A DNA stretch of 64,000 nucleotides from NCBI GenBank assembly GCA_037157565.1, contig JAZHRO010000073.1, forward strand, positions 98,558,001-98,622,000. The letters run 5' to 3'. The notes under the pieces were generated by a model. The model saw only the letters and a list, made by a program, of their open reading frames with translations, was not told the origin of the DNA and made no database searches. The DNA comes from Thalassia testudinum. Taxonomy: Eukaryota; Streptophyta; Magnoliopsida; Alismatales; Hydrocharitaceae. Positions 23,030-35,428 of this stretch are shown here, piece by piece (the first letter of the stretch is position 1; each line of letters opens with the position of its first letter). The translations under genes were made by a program, and so were the position numbers.

Positions 23030-24647
23030 TGATGCAGTGGAGATTCATCATGAAAAGATTTGAGTTTTGAAACCCGTTGTCATAGTTCGATTTGCAAGAA
23101 AATTCGCCAATCAGATAATATTTATAACCGAAACTCAAAAGGTGAGTCTCGGGTCAAACACGGGGAGGCAAACATTTGTTTTGAAAAAATCTACATTTCA
23201 TTTTTATTTCTTTTTGTCACTTTTATCTTTTATAATTTATTTGAATTTTTATTAAGCACGAAATTAGGTCGATGAAAACTTTATCTACTTGTAAAAATAA
23301 TGCAAAGAGAGAGAGACAGAGAAACAATCATATATTTCTGATCAAATTTCTCTACAACTATGAAAGCGGGAAAACTACACTACAAAAGCAAAAAGATAGA
23401 GATAGGTGAGAAGAATCCCCCTTGACGGTTGCTTGGAGGATGGCTCGCTCTGACGGTGCCCCGAAGAAGGTGGTGAGGAGTGGGACGAGGGAGAACGACG
23501 ATGGAGGAAGGAGGATGGGGCAGGACATCATCACGGTGAGGATCTTCTTTTGGAAGGAGGTAAGAGGATGGCAACAGGATGCTCCACGAATGGTGATGAG
23601 AGGCGGGAAAATGTTTGATTTCTACTCTAGAGGAGCATCTTGGGATTGGCACAAGCTCTCTCTAGAGCCTTAAAGGTGGCGAGGTGAAGAAAGGAAGAGA
23701 TGGTGAAGAATGGAGGGGACTAGGTCCTTTTATAGTGGAAGGAAGAGGAAGAAATTCGTCCAAGGGCTTTAAGGACAACTGCAATTATCACTAACGACCA
23801 TGCAAGCTGTCATTGAAGATCCACTCCTCCGCTGGCGCGTGCATCACGGCCCCATGCCCATCGTACCTTGTTGCGCATGCACGCTGGTGCTAAGCTTGTG
23901 TGCACTGTAGATGCATTGTGTGCACTGCAAGGCTGTGCTGTGCACGCGACCAGTGCATCCAGTTGCAAATTGGGGGGGCTATGGGGATTCGAACCCGCGC
24001 CCCTTCCTTGGAAGCCAGAACGTCTACCATTGTGCCATGTTGCTCGAAGTGTCGAGAAGATGGCATGCAAGCAGCAGGTGCGGGGAAACCTCAGCCGTTG
24101 GATCTTCATCCAATGGCTGTGTTGCAAGATAATGGGGTACCTGTAGTCGCTGATGGCCGATGTTGGGTGGCCTAGATGGTGCCACGTGGCACCATCTAAG
24201 TCATCCATCTTCTTTCTATTGCAATGGGTGCCATGGAGCTCGGATCGAGATGATTTCCATGTTGCTGGACTATGATCGTTGCTTCAGATCCATCTGTACG
24301 GTTGGATTTTTCATTCGAAGCCTGAAGGATGTCGCATTGCCCTCCTGGCCATTGATCTTCTTCGGACTTCATATGGTGTTACGGGATTCTGACCTAGATG
24401 ATTTCAGAGGCGTTGGACTCCAATCGTCGTCCTAATCATATTCGTACGGTAAGATCGTTCATCCGAGGCCCTGAAATAAATCACCTTCCCTCTGGCCATA
24501 AAGAGGATGCAATTAACCTAAAATATATGCAACTACTCTAAATGTAGAATGATGCATGCTATGCAATATTTATAATATGAAATGCAAATATAAGCCTAGG
24601 AACATGCATAAATAGGCATTTTAACCTAAATAGATGTCTCTGCATCA
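23030..24647 (-). repeat. 5' LTR of element E
   Basis: The LTR is 1618 bp and matches the 3' LTR along its length. The TATA box (minus, TATAAAAG) lies at 23727-23734. U3 contains a perfect 24-bp palindrome centred on CACGTG (24174-24197) and the inverted repeat CCGTTGGATC..ATCCAATGG (about 24095-24116). Confidence 0.9.
23985..24037 (-). other. tRNA-like A-box/B-box module, 5' LTR of E
   Basis: On the minus strand, A-box TGGCACAATGG (24037-24027) and a perfect B-box GGTTCGAATCC (23995-23985) are 31 bp apart. The segment between holds GGCTTCCAAGG. This is the best preserved of the four family-A modules. The acceptor stem is not convincing. Confidence 0.6.
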
Positions 24648-25238
24648 GCATTTCACCTATATAAATGACCTTACGCCTCACATATTTCACCATCCCTTCC
24701 TTCATCTCTCAACCTCGCAAAGGGCTAAGAATAAGTTCTTGAGCTAGCTCTAGTGCTTTGTTGTAGTTAAAAAACAAAATTTTCCACTTCTCACTACCTT
24801 CGCGAAGCTCTCGCCAGCTGTCCTCTTGCCCCCATTTTGAAAGCAGATCCCGCGACATTAATGCCCTACCTCATCCTCGGCTACTCTAAGCGTTGTCCAT
24901 CCAGCTTGTCCACCAAGCATTCGTCGAGTAGGATAATCTCTCATCCCTTATATTTTTATTATTCTCTAAAGTTGATTTTTAGCTTTATAGTTGTAGCAAA
25001 TAGTTGTAATTGACATTATCTTAGTATAGAAATTGTTTCCTCTCTCTCTTTCTCTCTCTTGTTTATATTGCAAGTAGATTAGCTATTTATAGCCATTATG
25101 AATGTTTCCTTTATAAAGAAAATACAAAAAAAATATAATTGCAGATTTAGAATCGACGTAGCCTCCCCATGTTCGACTCGGGACTCACTAGAGTTTCGAT
25201 TAATTTAACTAATAGCAGATTTTTATGCAACTGCAACA
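24648..25238 (+). repeat. Right fragment of LTR A3
   Basis: This continues LTR A3 after element E. It has a TATA-like CTATATAAATG (24657-24667) and a segment matching the post-TATA part of A1 and A2 (for example AGCAGATCCCGCGAC at about 24842). A CT-rich tract lies at 25040-25060, and the end reads ..ATTGCAGATT..CGTAGCCTCCCCATGTTCGACTCG. It ends ..CTGCAACA at 25238. No primer site follows, so it may be a 3' or solo LTR. Confidence 0.7.
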
Positions 25239-26360
25239 ATGGCTTTTTAAACTCTATCTTTTTCACATATAAATCTTGCTAATCACTTGCTCCCTATACT
25301 ATAAATTAAGAATGACTAATTAACTATGTAAAGTAGTTGTACATCAGTCCACATTAAGTCTTAGAATCCCAATTCCTATTTCCACATTCCTACTTTCGAA
25401 AATCATGAAATCTTATTCCTAATCTCATTACAATTCCCACTTTCCTAAATCAAGACCTAACCTCTACACCAAGTAACATGTTGAACAGCCACCCTCCTCC
25501 ATCAATATTCCCATGCATGCTCACTTAGACTCTCTTATCCTTGCTTGTCCATTGTCTCACTTGCCATATAAGCCAACATCGACCACCAACTTCGAAACCC
25601 TAATTCCAATGCCCACCATCACCACCATCTTCTTCTCAAGGCTGCCCACCATATCCACCACCTTAAAGAACATCCTCCTTCTCCCTACTAATCCACCATT
25701 TCCATCATCTAGTAAACATGACAATCACCATAGTCACACCATCAACCCACTTTCCACGCCATCTTAGGTGCACTCTGTAACAGCCTGGCAGACATGAGCA
25801 ACTGGATAGGTGCTGGCACGCAAAGATCACGTGGGGAGAGGGCGTGAGTCAAGCTATTGTGCGTGGTTGGCACGTATGTGTCATGTGCCAGCTGGAACTC
25901 TATTTGTGTGCCTGGATATGTGTGAGGTGCATGTGAAGTGCTTGATTGACATGCGGCTTGTACGCGAGTTGTGTGTGAAGGTTGAAACATTAGTTGTAGT
26001 TTCTTCCTAAGATTTTGCAGAGATGCATGGATGAACTTGGAATTTCGTCAGAGGCAAGGGCTTTAAGTGTTTGTTTGTCAAATTATGCCTAAGCCCTCGT
26101 TGCTTGGAAAAATTACATTTTACCCCTGCAAGGATGTTTCTTCTCCTATATCTCTTGTACAACATTCCATTCTCAAAGTCCACCCCTGCATTTTATTCAT
26201 GAATAAGTTAAAATTATCATAATATATGCAAATTATTTATAAATAAAATTATGACCCTAATATGCCTATAATAGTCATGATGCACTATTTCTGACCAAAA
26301 TATGATATGTTTGCTTAGGAATTAGCCTAATTTAGACATATTAAGTGTATTAACTATGTA
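25239..26360. other. Unassigned AT-rich DNA
   Basis: About 1.1 kb has no convincing coding potential, no LTR match elsewhere in the window and no clear repeat. A short open reading at 25513-25767 is low-complexity (Pro, Thr, Ser, His). It may be old transposon or ordinary intergenic DNA. Confidence 0.5.
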
Positions 26361-26766
26361 GTTTTTTTTTTTTAATTGAAAGGAAAGCTATCGTACTACG
26401 ATAGTAATCTAGGAGGGCTTTTATTTATCATATTTAAAAAATGGAATCATTACAATATAGATCCCCACATATGTATGAGGGACTAGCACTCATTTACAAT
26501 TCGCTCAACACACACTGGTCTCTCCTGAAACAATTGCTCATTTCTTGCCCTCCACACACACCATAAAATTGTTGCCATGTGCATGTGTGGCTTATCTCAT
26601 AATAAGAAATTTTGTCATAAAGAATCCCACATAGGAAGTGGTTCTCGACATATTCTTCTCCAAACTGCATCTGTTATCAGACATGATGAAAATATGTGAC
26701 CCAGGCTATCAGTGTCTAACCCACATAAGGAACAAACTTGCATAGCAGTACCCATCCTCCTATGCC

Positions 26767-29700
26767 TCAAGTCCCTGCAATCAAGCCCTCCCTCCTACAC
26801 AACCAAAGGAAAATTTGAACTTTGAGTGGAATTTTCAGTAGCCACAACTTCTTGCCAATTAGATCAATCTCCATAAGTCCAGATATGCCCATTATCTTCC
26901 CATAGGCACGAGCTATTGTGTAAAGGCCATCCCACATGTAGCTATCTTCCAATCCAGCACTTGGTCTGAAAATTTATAAGTTTGACCTTAGCCGCATATT
27001 CTCCTCCCACAGCTGGGTGCCTTCCCCACTCATTTCAATTCCACTAAACTGCTAGCAGTACTCCTGATCTGACCAGTAGCTGCAGACCAGACCATCCTTA
27101 TTTGCAGTAGCCGCATACACTCACGGGTAAGCCTCCTTTAGAACAGCTAACAACGACCACTCCTCCTGCAGAAGCTAAAGAAGCTTCCACCTCCTAGAAC
27201 TAGTTGCAGTACCTGCCAATTATTTTTTAAGGCTTGTATCACAGATAGCCAAAAAGGAGATGGCTTTGATGGGCATAGTCTATTCAAAACACTACTGGAG
27301 CTGCCATAGCTGCCCTTAATGAGATCAGTCCACAACTTCTCTTCACCATTAAGGAGTTTAATTGCCCACTTGATTAGCTGCCTCATTGAACTCCTTAAGA
27401 GATTTTATACTCAATCCACCATATTCCTTGGGCAAACATAGTTGTTCCCACTTCAAAGGTTGCATAAATCTTCCTTCATGACGTGCACCCTTCCAAAAAA
27501 CTTGGTTACGCATCACATCAATGCGCTTCCAGATGGATTTAGGGGCTATGAAAATAGAGAACTAGAAGATCGAGATGGAGGTAATAATAGAAATCAATAA
27601 AATAAGTCTTCCTCCCTTGGATAGATACTGACTGTTCCAACTTTCTAACTTAATATAAATTTTTTCAAATAAAGCATTCCAATCACTCTTCTTCAACTTG
27701 GACATCTTAGAGGCAGCCCAAAGTATTTAATTGGAAGTGTAGTGCGTAGAGTGCCCAATATAGAAGATAATGCTGCTTGCTCCTAATCATTAAGTCCAAA
27801 ACAGACCAAGGATGATTTTTCCCCATTCAATTTCAGACCTAATATATCTCCAAAGATGTTAACCATATGCCACAAAGCTTGAGCTTCAAGTTCAGTGCCT
27901 TCTACAAGAAAATAATATCGTCGGCATACTGGAGTATTGGAGCTATGGCCCTCCTATTAGAGATGGAATAGCCTTTGATTATTCCAACCTCTGATAACCT
28001 ACAAGTGTATCTAGCTAAAGTGTCAACCGCTAGGCTAAACACCTAATGGATCAAGTAGGCACCCTTGTCTAACTCTGCATTGTGGTTGTATCCATGCCTC
28101 CCTGGGCTTACCATTAACAAGGGGGTGAAGGAAGTAGTGGTGATGCACAACTTCATCCACTGAATCCATAAAGGTGGGAAGCCTCCTCTTTTGAATACCT
28201 CCCACATGTAAGGCCATGAAACAGAATCATAAGCCTTTCAGAAATCCACTTTCCACATAAAGGCCTTGCATTTCCTCCTGTGCCACCTACTTACCATCTC
28301 CTGAGCCATGATGAAAGATTCTTGTAGAGATCTATTAGGAAGAAACAGTGATTGAACAAGAAGAATTTGATCTTGTAGAATAGTCCACAAACTATTTGCC
28401 AAGACTTTACTAGATGGTGTTCGAGAGTGTAATAGGTCTAAACTTAGAAAATATGTCCGCACCTTATTTCTTCGGTAGAAGGAAAAGATATGATCGATTG
28501 ATCTTTTCAAAACCATAGTTGCCTCTCTCAAATTCCTAATAACCTCCATCATCTCCTCACCTAGCAAATTCCACAGTTCTTTGTAGAAAAAGACTTGAAC
28601 ACCATCAAGACCTGGTGATCCTTCATTATTCAATTCACTAATAGCGTCCACAACTTCATTTTCAGATATGGTTGCAATCAATCTGTTTGCCTGTTCTTCT
28701 GAAATTCAAGGAGAAACACCTGCTACCATTCTCCAATGTCCCTTGTCTATTGCCTGTGAAGAATCCCTAAAGTGTTTGATGGCTTTACACCTGATCTCCT
28801 TCAAGGAAGATATTCTTTGATCACCCTTGACAATAGAGGATATCAAGTTCTGTCTCCTACTCGAGCTGGCTGCAAGGTGGAAATATTTTGTGTTGGCATC
28901 CCCATCTTTAAGCCAGAGTTGCCTTGAATGTTCCCGCCAATCCATTTCACGCTTTAAATCCTCCTTCGCTACCACCTCTTGCCAACCTCTTCTTATTTCT
29001 AGTTCTTGGCCAGACAAAGGAGATATTAACTCCTTTGCATCTAAACATTGAATTTCCAATAACGCTTCAAGGCACCTTTGCTCTCTCATTGCAGTTATCA
29101 CTATCCCATATTCCTTAAGCATGGTGCGCATGAAGACAACTTTGACTCCAGTCTGATTATAGCAGAACCTTCTACTTGTTTGGCCCTCCACCACGCCTCC
29201 AGCATTTCATGAAAGACTAGTTCTCTCAGCCATGATCTTTTAAACTTGAAGTATTACCCTGTATGTGTATGCTCACCACTATCCCAAACCAAGGGCGTAT
29301 GATCTGAAAAGGGGTGCTCTAAACTAGATACAGATGATAGCTAAAATTTGTCCAAGAGGTCTACATTCCCAAAGAATCTATCGAGCTTAGACATCAGGTC
29401 GTTTCCATTTCTTTATGTGTACTCTGCTCCTGGAGAGGGAAACTCATTCATGCCTAAGTATTGTACTGTCAATTGAAAACCAAGAGATGCATTGTCCACC
29501 ATGCCACTTGGTTTGTCCATCCATGTCAGAACATAGTTGAAATCACCACCCACTAGGCATGGAGTCCATTGTGCGTGGACTGCTATTTCTGAAAGATCCT
29601 CCCACAACTCATGCAGAACAGACACAAGGAGCATAGACTCTTGTAATGAAGCATTCTACCTCCCCCTGAACCTTCTTCCACTTACACATTATCATATGCC

Positions 29701-29962
29701 TTGATTTATGGATCTCCACCACTTGTAAACATGCCTTTCTCCACCAGAAAGCAATACCACCAGATCTCCCCTACGAATTGACCACCGCACACTGAGCACT
29801 TCCTGACTTCATCAACTCATTCCATACCTTGCTATCTTCCCTCTCAATATGAGTTTCTTGAATAAGTGCACAGTCAATCTCCCACTCCCTCAAATATCTA
29901 GATAGGGAGGCTCTCTGAGCTCTATCGCATAGCCCACGCACATTCCAAGAGAGAATTCTCAT
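26767..29962 (-). pseudogene. LINE2 ORF2: endonuclease-reverse transcriptase, broken
   Basis: The start is an ATG at 29962 (MRILSWNVRGL), with QETHI at about 29850 and GGDFNYVL at about 29540. RT parts include SPGLDGVQVFFYKELW (about 28620-28570) and FMWKVDF (28258-28238). The catalytic region near 27920 is decayed. The C-terminal region (27386-26767) matches LINE1. Many stops and frame changes make it inactive. Confidence 0.88.
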
Positions 29963-30323
29963 CTCCCTTCTTGAGCTCCCCCATTATTAGCATTCTGAAT
30001 TTTGCCAACTTTAAGAATAGCTACAATAGCTTTTTCGTCCACCTTCATAGAGTTTACAAGACTCCTCTACCTAAGCTTGTATGGGAATCTTCCTATGCCA
30101 GATTTGGATGATGAACCTACTCCAAACTTCAGCCCTTCTGCAGCCTAAAAATTAGTTTGAAGCTTCATGGAATTTGTAGCGATATCCTGAAGCACCCCCA
30201 AAGCTAATTCTTCCTCAATTGTAGGTTGATCATTTTGTAAATCCTCCATCACATCCTCATCTATCCCCAAGTGATGGTGATCCTTACGCTTCTTTGATTC
30301 AGGTGCCTCAACCAGAGTATCTG

Positions 30324-30596
30324 CTATAGATCTACCTCTTCTCCCACAACTTCAGCATAGGTCATCTTATCTTGGTGATCCTGCACAATTGTATCTCCAC
30401 ATGCAAAATTCAGTTGCAGAAGGCACGAACTACCTTCGTACCAGAGGATAATTCTCTCAGGAATAGATCCCCCCTTAAATACATCCACCATCACATCCAG
30501 AACACGACCATCCCCTTCCCTCAAGCCGACCTTCACAACTTTAGTAAGCATTGCAAAACCTGCTATCATGGAAGCAACCACCTCCATTGATCTCAA
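30324..30596 (-). pseudogene. LINE2 ORF1, C-terminal remnant
   Basis: A 90-residue open reading matches the part of LINE1 ORF1 that follows the zinc knuckles (EVVASMIAGFAML here, EVVATMISRFAMM in LINE1). The N-terminal knuckles are missing with the truncated 5' end. Confidence 0.8.
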
Positions 30597-30624
30597 ATGG
30601 AGTGGTAACCCTTTAATTCCCAGC

Positions 30625-33188
30625 TATTAACGCAAAATCATCGATGTTTAAGAAATGCGTTATAATATAGGACAAAATTGCATTAAACAAATATAATTTA
30701 TTACTTGAATTTATATCCAAGGTCGAACACAAGGAGCAAATATGGAATTCACAAGCTAATCTCAATAAATCATATAAATGAGCACAATTAATTACTCAAA
30801 TATGAATATTCAATGTATAGCATGAGTATCTCAAAAGATAAAAAGAACCCTAGACAAAATAATGGTGATTTAGATCACCGATTATTAGTATAACACAATA
30901 TATAGCAATTATTGTATAGAACCAAATGAATGAACAGTAAATGTCGTTTCTATAGTGTTTCTTCTTCTTCTGCAATTTTTCTTCTTCCTTGAGTTTCTCT
31001 CCTGAAGCATGGCTCTTCTTCTTTCTCCACTCTTCCTTCTCTTTCTCTTCTTCTTCTACAATCCTCCTCTTCTTCTGCCTTTCCTTTTCTTCTTTCTTTC
31101 TTCCTCTTCTCTTCACAGACAAGGGAGGGACTCACGAAATTGGCTAAGTGTCAAACTACCCCTCTCTGAAGCAAAAACCCCCTACCCTCTCACTCTCTCT
31201 CTGTCACTCTCTCTCTCTCTTTCTCTCTCTTTCCTCTTCTCTTTCTCTGAAACTAGGTAATTGGGTATTCGAGTTAAGCGCATGCCCGGGTCCAAGCTCA
31301 CCGGCAATGGTGATGAGTGAGGAGTGAAGGCTAATCGGGTCGGGTCGAGTGAATGTGGGTGAGCGGGGACCTCACCCCTAGGTGTCTTGAGGCACTATGG
31401 CCATATCACAAAAACATCATATGTGGCTCTGTTGGCTTATCTCCCACCGATGTGGGACAAAAGTGCCACCTCCTTCTACATGCGTCAGCTACTATGAAGA
31501 TGCCTCCAATTGAGGCAGTTGCAGACGTTGGCATCCCCAATCAAGGACCTGGGAAAGGTCCTGGGAATACTTCGTGTGACCTGGGGCACTTGCCTGGAGT
31601 GGCTTCCTGAAGAACGTGGTGAGAGCTCGCTTGAAGTAGCTACAGTAATGGCGCTATGACACAAACACCTCAAAAGAAGTAACACGGGCTAAAAGTCCCA
31701 ATCAAAAAGTTCAAAGGCTTTGCAATGGTATGTGGAATGCGATGGCGGCATCCGTGGGCCGATTCGTGTGTGGATGGTGGCAGATGATGATGGAGATGGA
31801 AGCGAGAAGGTGGGTGTCTGGGGGCACGCTTGGGTGAGCGGTGGAGGAAATATGAGAGGGGTTTTGAAGGGCGTGAAATGGCAGAGGTAATGGGGTAGGT
31901 GGCGAGGTGGTTGGAGTTGTTAGGTGACAGGAATGCCTCACTGTAGATGTGGCCTGAGCAAAGGAAGATGACGGCATGCATGTGGTCGAGGAAGTATTTT
32001 TGAGGCCTTTTGGTAAAGGAATCTAACCTAAGGATCTAAAAAAGCCACTCTAACCCTAATCTAATGGATGAAAGGGGGGAGATCTCCTTGCCAGGGGTAC
32101 ATCAGCGTCAGAGAAGAATCCTCCGATAAGAGTGGTCGGAGCGTTTCGGCTAAAGAGAAGGGAGGAAGGAGGGGGTTTGTTCAGCCAAAAACGAGCGTCC
32201 CCAGGATGATTTGTCCTCAAGGGTCTTTAAATAGGTCTCAGGGGGTGAGTGAAGCTTAGAAACCAATCTTCTAAGCTTGGTAAGTTCACCAGAGTAGGAA
32301 ACCCACATCTCTCATGCATACGCATGAGAGATTGGAAAAGATATGGAGCCCACGAATAGGTTCAAATCGTAGAGAAATCTCTTTGGAATCTTTCTTCCAA
32401 GTTTGGAAGAGATTGAGCGTGAAATCAGGGAGAAAACTCTGATTGAAGGTTGCTGAAGTTATAGGAATAGGATGTTTGCATTCATGGAGGTGGCAGGGAC
32501 CTTTTGGTGAAGAAGACAGCAAAGATAGGGTCCTATTTGTAATGAATTTCAAAAGCTAGGGCACTTGTGAAATAGAAAGAATCAGGTAGGACTGAAATGC
32601 AACCTAGGTGAAGACGATCTCTAATTGAGCCCAAATTTTGATACAAACCTCATTTGGACCTAAGTAATCCAATTGTGAAGTTGGATTTTGATTTTGACTT
32701 ATTTTGACTAGGTAATTTATGAAAAAACCAAAATTAGGGCAATAGTCTGTCTGAGACTCTATTTCAAGTCAAAATGGGTTCAGATGGTCAAATCAAGGAT
32801 GCTAAACCCTAGAGAATATTTTCTATATGATTTTTAGAGGATTGAGATGAATTTTATCCTGACCAGAACCTTAGTTAATTAAGTGGGTCTGTTTTCAGGG
32901 TTGCAAATGTCCATTAATTCTTAAAATGCATGAAAACCCGTTTCTACCTGCATGGACCCACTTACTAGACTTAAATGCATATTTGACCTTTAGTAACCCC
33001 TGAAAAACCCTGTGGTTATTTTGTATTTGTGATAAGATGGTAAAATTACATAAATAATCCAGTTTTCATCATTTCTTCTCAAAATAACTTAACCAGCCCA
33101 AAAGACCTTCTAACTGATATGTAGAAGCTTTTACTGACTTTATCAGACCAAAATGAGCTAGTTATGGCTCATGATGGTGTTCCCATCA
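30625..33188 (-). repeat. 3' LTR of element F (related to LTR C)
   Basis: The LTR is about 2.56 kb. On the minus strand it starts at 33188 with the hairpin TGATGG-GAACA-CCATCA. It contains a TATA-like box (TATTTAAAG, minus, about 32228-32236) and ends near 30625. Pyrimidine-rich DNA (30955-31250), including a CT microsatellite (31190-31245), matches the position of such tracts in the B and C LTRs. Confidence 0.87.
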
Positions 33189-33226
33189 TACCCCCATGCC
33201 TAGGTTTTGCTAGTCCCTTAGCAAAA
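33189..33226 (-). promoter_or_regulatory. Hairpin and polypurine tract of element F
   Basis: The arms TTTTGCTA and TAGCAAAA (33205-33226, 6-nt loop) are followed on the minus strand by CTAGGCATGGGGGTA and the LTR edge at 33188. Confidence 0.85.
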
Positions 33227-35428
33227 TCTTTTGAAATGAACTCAGATTCTAGACCATGCCTTTGATCCTCAAAGTCCTAATTTTTTTTCTTCTATTTAGA
33301 AATTAGGTCAAAATGTTAATAATAGGCCTAAAGGTACTCAAGTACCAACCAAGATTTGAACTTGACCAGCTTTAGCCTTAGTCTGCCGCAAAGGTTTCTA
33401 AGGCCCATAGAAACTATCCTAAGGTTCCTTGGACCAAACGGTTGAAGCACCGTGCTTGAAACATGGTTAGTCCAGGTTCAGCTTGCTAGTACATTTTGAA
33501 AGAGAGAGATATAGAAGGAGATTTTTATTTGTGGAGAGCTTTCTCTCTCTTTTTCTTTTCATTATATTTTTCCTTAGATCCATCTACGTATTGGCCCTAA
33601 ACACGATCTGTATCGAATTCCTTGTCCCCACAATCAATCCTCACAGTGTCCCTGGCTTTCGATGCTTCAAGATAGCACCGCCCATGCCAACCCCCAGAAC
33701 CCTGCCTTTTGACACTTCGAGATAGTACCATCCATGGCATTTTGTAGCTAAATTCAGGCCCTAGCAATTGACATTTCGGGATAATCCCACCCATGGCACC
33801 TGAACAAGTACAAGGTGCTTACATGCCCCCAGTAGGATATTTTGATATCCTAGGAGACAAGCACCGAGGAGATGGTATGTTATTGAGCATCTTCGAGGGG
33901 AATTTCCCACCTCTCCACACTGAGAACTCATCCAAATCAAGTTGTGTTTATAAGCCACTCCTAATCTAGTTTGCTTTTTCATAATAGAATTAACTCATTT
34001 GCATGATTTTGATTATTAAGTGTACTGAACCAGACTTGTGTGTGGATTAAGGTGCTAAGGTTACCAATTCCCGTAAACCAGAGGTCAGTTAGTGAGGTTA
34101 AATACTCGCTAAGCCTTAGACCCACTACATAAGCTTCAAATTTTCCTCAACCTCTTGAGGATTATCCAGATCTTAATGGATACGTGAATTTTTAAGCCCT
34201 AAAAACAAGCCCAAGAGGCTTAAGATCAACACTCATACTAATCTCTTTGTCTCTCTGTTCTTTTAGGACTAACAAAATTTTTTTATTTTGATTTGGTCTA
34301 GAATTTAAGTAGATTCCATAATCATTTACGAATGACTATCACCTTTTGTTTCAAATTGTAGCTCCTTTTTAACATTTAAATCACCTCCTTATTTCCTCCT
34401 AAATAATTATATGCAATTAATCCTCTCAAACTTTCCTCCCCTTTCTCCATTTTTCATTTTTTTTTCAATTTTTTTAGTTTTTTGGAATATGTAATTTTTT
34501 TTGTCAGAACCCCTCAGAAACTTTAATTTCTATGTGTTTGCACTTTAACAACCCCTATGCCTAAGTTTTGCAATGTCCTCAATATAAATCGGAGGGTATG
34601 AAATCAGTTAAGGTTCAAGGGTTAGAACAGGTTCAATGGGTGAGTAGACAGGTCGGGATGACTGTTGATGACGATTTCAAGCTTTGATACATATACCAAA
34701 GGTGGAGTCGACTGTTCTAAAACTGAACTCAGAAGTGCAATAGATGTGAAGCTCAAAAAATGATCAAAAGGATCTTGGGTTTTTGGAATGACGGGTTGCC
34801 TCCAGTTAAGCACTATATTCAATGCCTTCAGTTGAATAGAAAATGGTCATGGAGAAGGACTGGTCAAATCAGACGAATTTTGTAGAACAAGCACATTTAT
34901 CAATAGCCTGGTTGGTCCAACTAGGTGCTTGTTCAGATCTACAGGCAGATGATGCAGCCCAAACCCAATCAGTCTGGTGGGTTGATGGATGTTAATTAGT
35001 AGATGTGGTGCCCACCAGATGCTTTAAAGTTAAAACGGATGTGGTAGTGAGAATCGTGGGTTTGGTTGATTCCAATCAGCCTGGTTGGAGTTGGGATCCT
35101 TAAATGAAAAAGGATCAGTGGAGGATGTGCGATCCCTACGAGAGTGATCAGAGAAGGATGGGGAGTGATTATTGATCTAATCAGAGTTCGAAACCCGATC
35201 AAAAGATGGAGGAGAATCATATGCAACCAGATCATCAAGAGGAGCATCAAAGTAGAAGTTGATTCAAGTTGTTAGTTGGTGGTGGGATCGGATTTGAGTG
35301 GGTTCAGTATGTGCTGTAGAAGAGGTGGCTTCTAAGAGAATTGTGTGTGAGGGCTCCTCTAGAAAAGGTTCAAAGGTAGGTGTATCTAGAGAGTCCTCAT
35401 AGAGCTCATCAAAATCAAATGTAAATGC
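33227..35428 (-). other. 3' UTR of element F
   Basis: No gene is supported. It includes three tandem-like repeats (33652-33799), a decayed module 1 (about 34550-34585, TTAGGCATAGGGG), and a GGAGGCAACCCGTCATTCC box (about 34789-34807). That box and its surroundings (34640-34890) align with the post-pol region of B (43085-43370). Confidence 0.7.
33652..33799 (-). repeat. Three ~40-bp repeats in 3' UTR of F
   Basis: Units at 33652-33691, 33702-33740 and 33761-33799 share the plus-strand pattern CTTCrAGATAgyACC.CCCATGGCA. Element B has the same three units (41307-41454). Confidence 0.7.

Larger units (their letters stand above)
17082..24647 (-). mobile_element. Element E: non-autonomous Athila-related LTR retrotransposon
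   Basis: Two family-A LTRs (17082-18689 and 23030-24647) flank 4.3 kb containing a primer-binding site (about 23010-23025), a leader, one decayed ORF (22008-20507), a 3' UTR and a polypurine tract. No protease, RT or integrase motif is present. It splits LTR A3. The flanks GTACC and GCATT differ only by C/T changes, so an original 5-bp duplication is possible but unproven. It would have needed proteins from an autonomous relative such as A. Confidence 0.9.
26361..30624 (-). mobile_element. LINE2: 5'-truncated LINE of the LINE1 family
   Basis: The tail is a poly(T) run (26362-26373) on the plus strand, and the 3' terminal sequence (AGGAAAGCTATCGT.CTACGATAG) matches LINE1. Compared with LINE1 it lacks about 700 bp of the 5' end, including the zinc knuckles. 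The left end of LTR F lies at the break, so either the LINE was 5'-truncated or F inserted into it. A weak match, TATTAAC, on both sides is not a convincing duplication. Confidence 0.9.

Noticed and set aside
23985..24037. A functional tRNA-Gly gene
   Set aside because: The A and B boxes and an anticodon-like TCC are present, but the acceptor stem and anticodon stem do not pair. Kept only as a tRNA-like module.
25513..26010. Small host gene in the unassigned stretch
   Set aside because: Short overlapping readings on both strands, low complexity, no splice or domain evidence.
31190..31245. CT microsatellite as a separate functional element
   Set aside because: CT-rich runs occur at matching places in several LTRs here and are explained as ordinary LTR composition.
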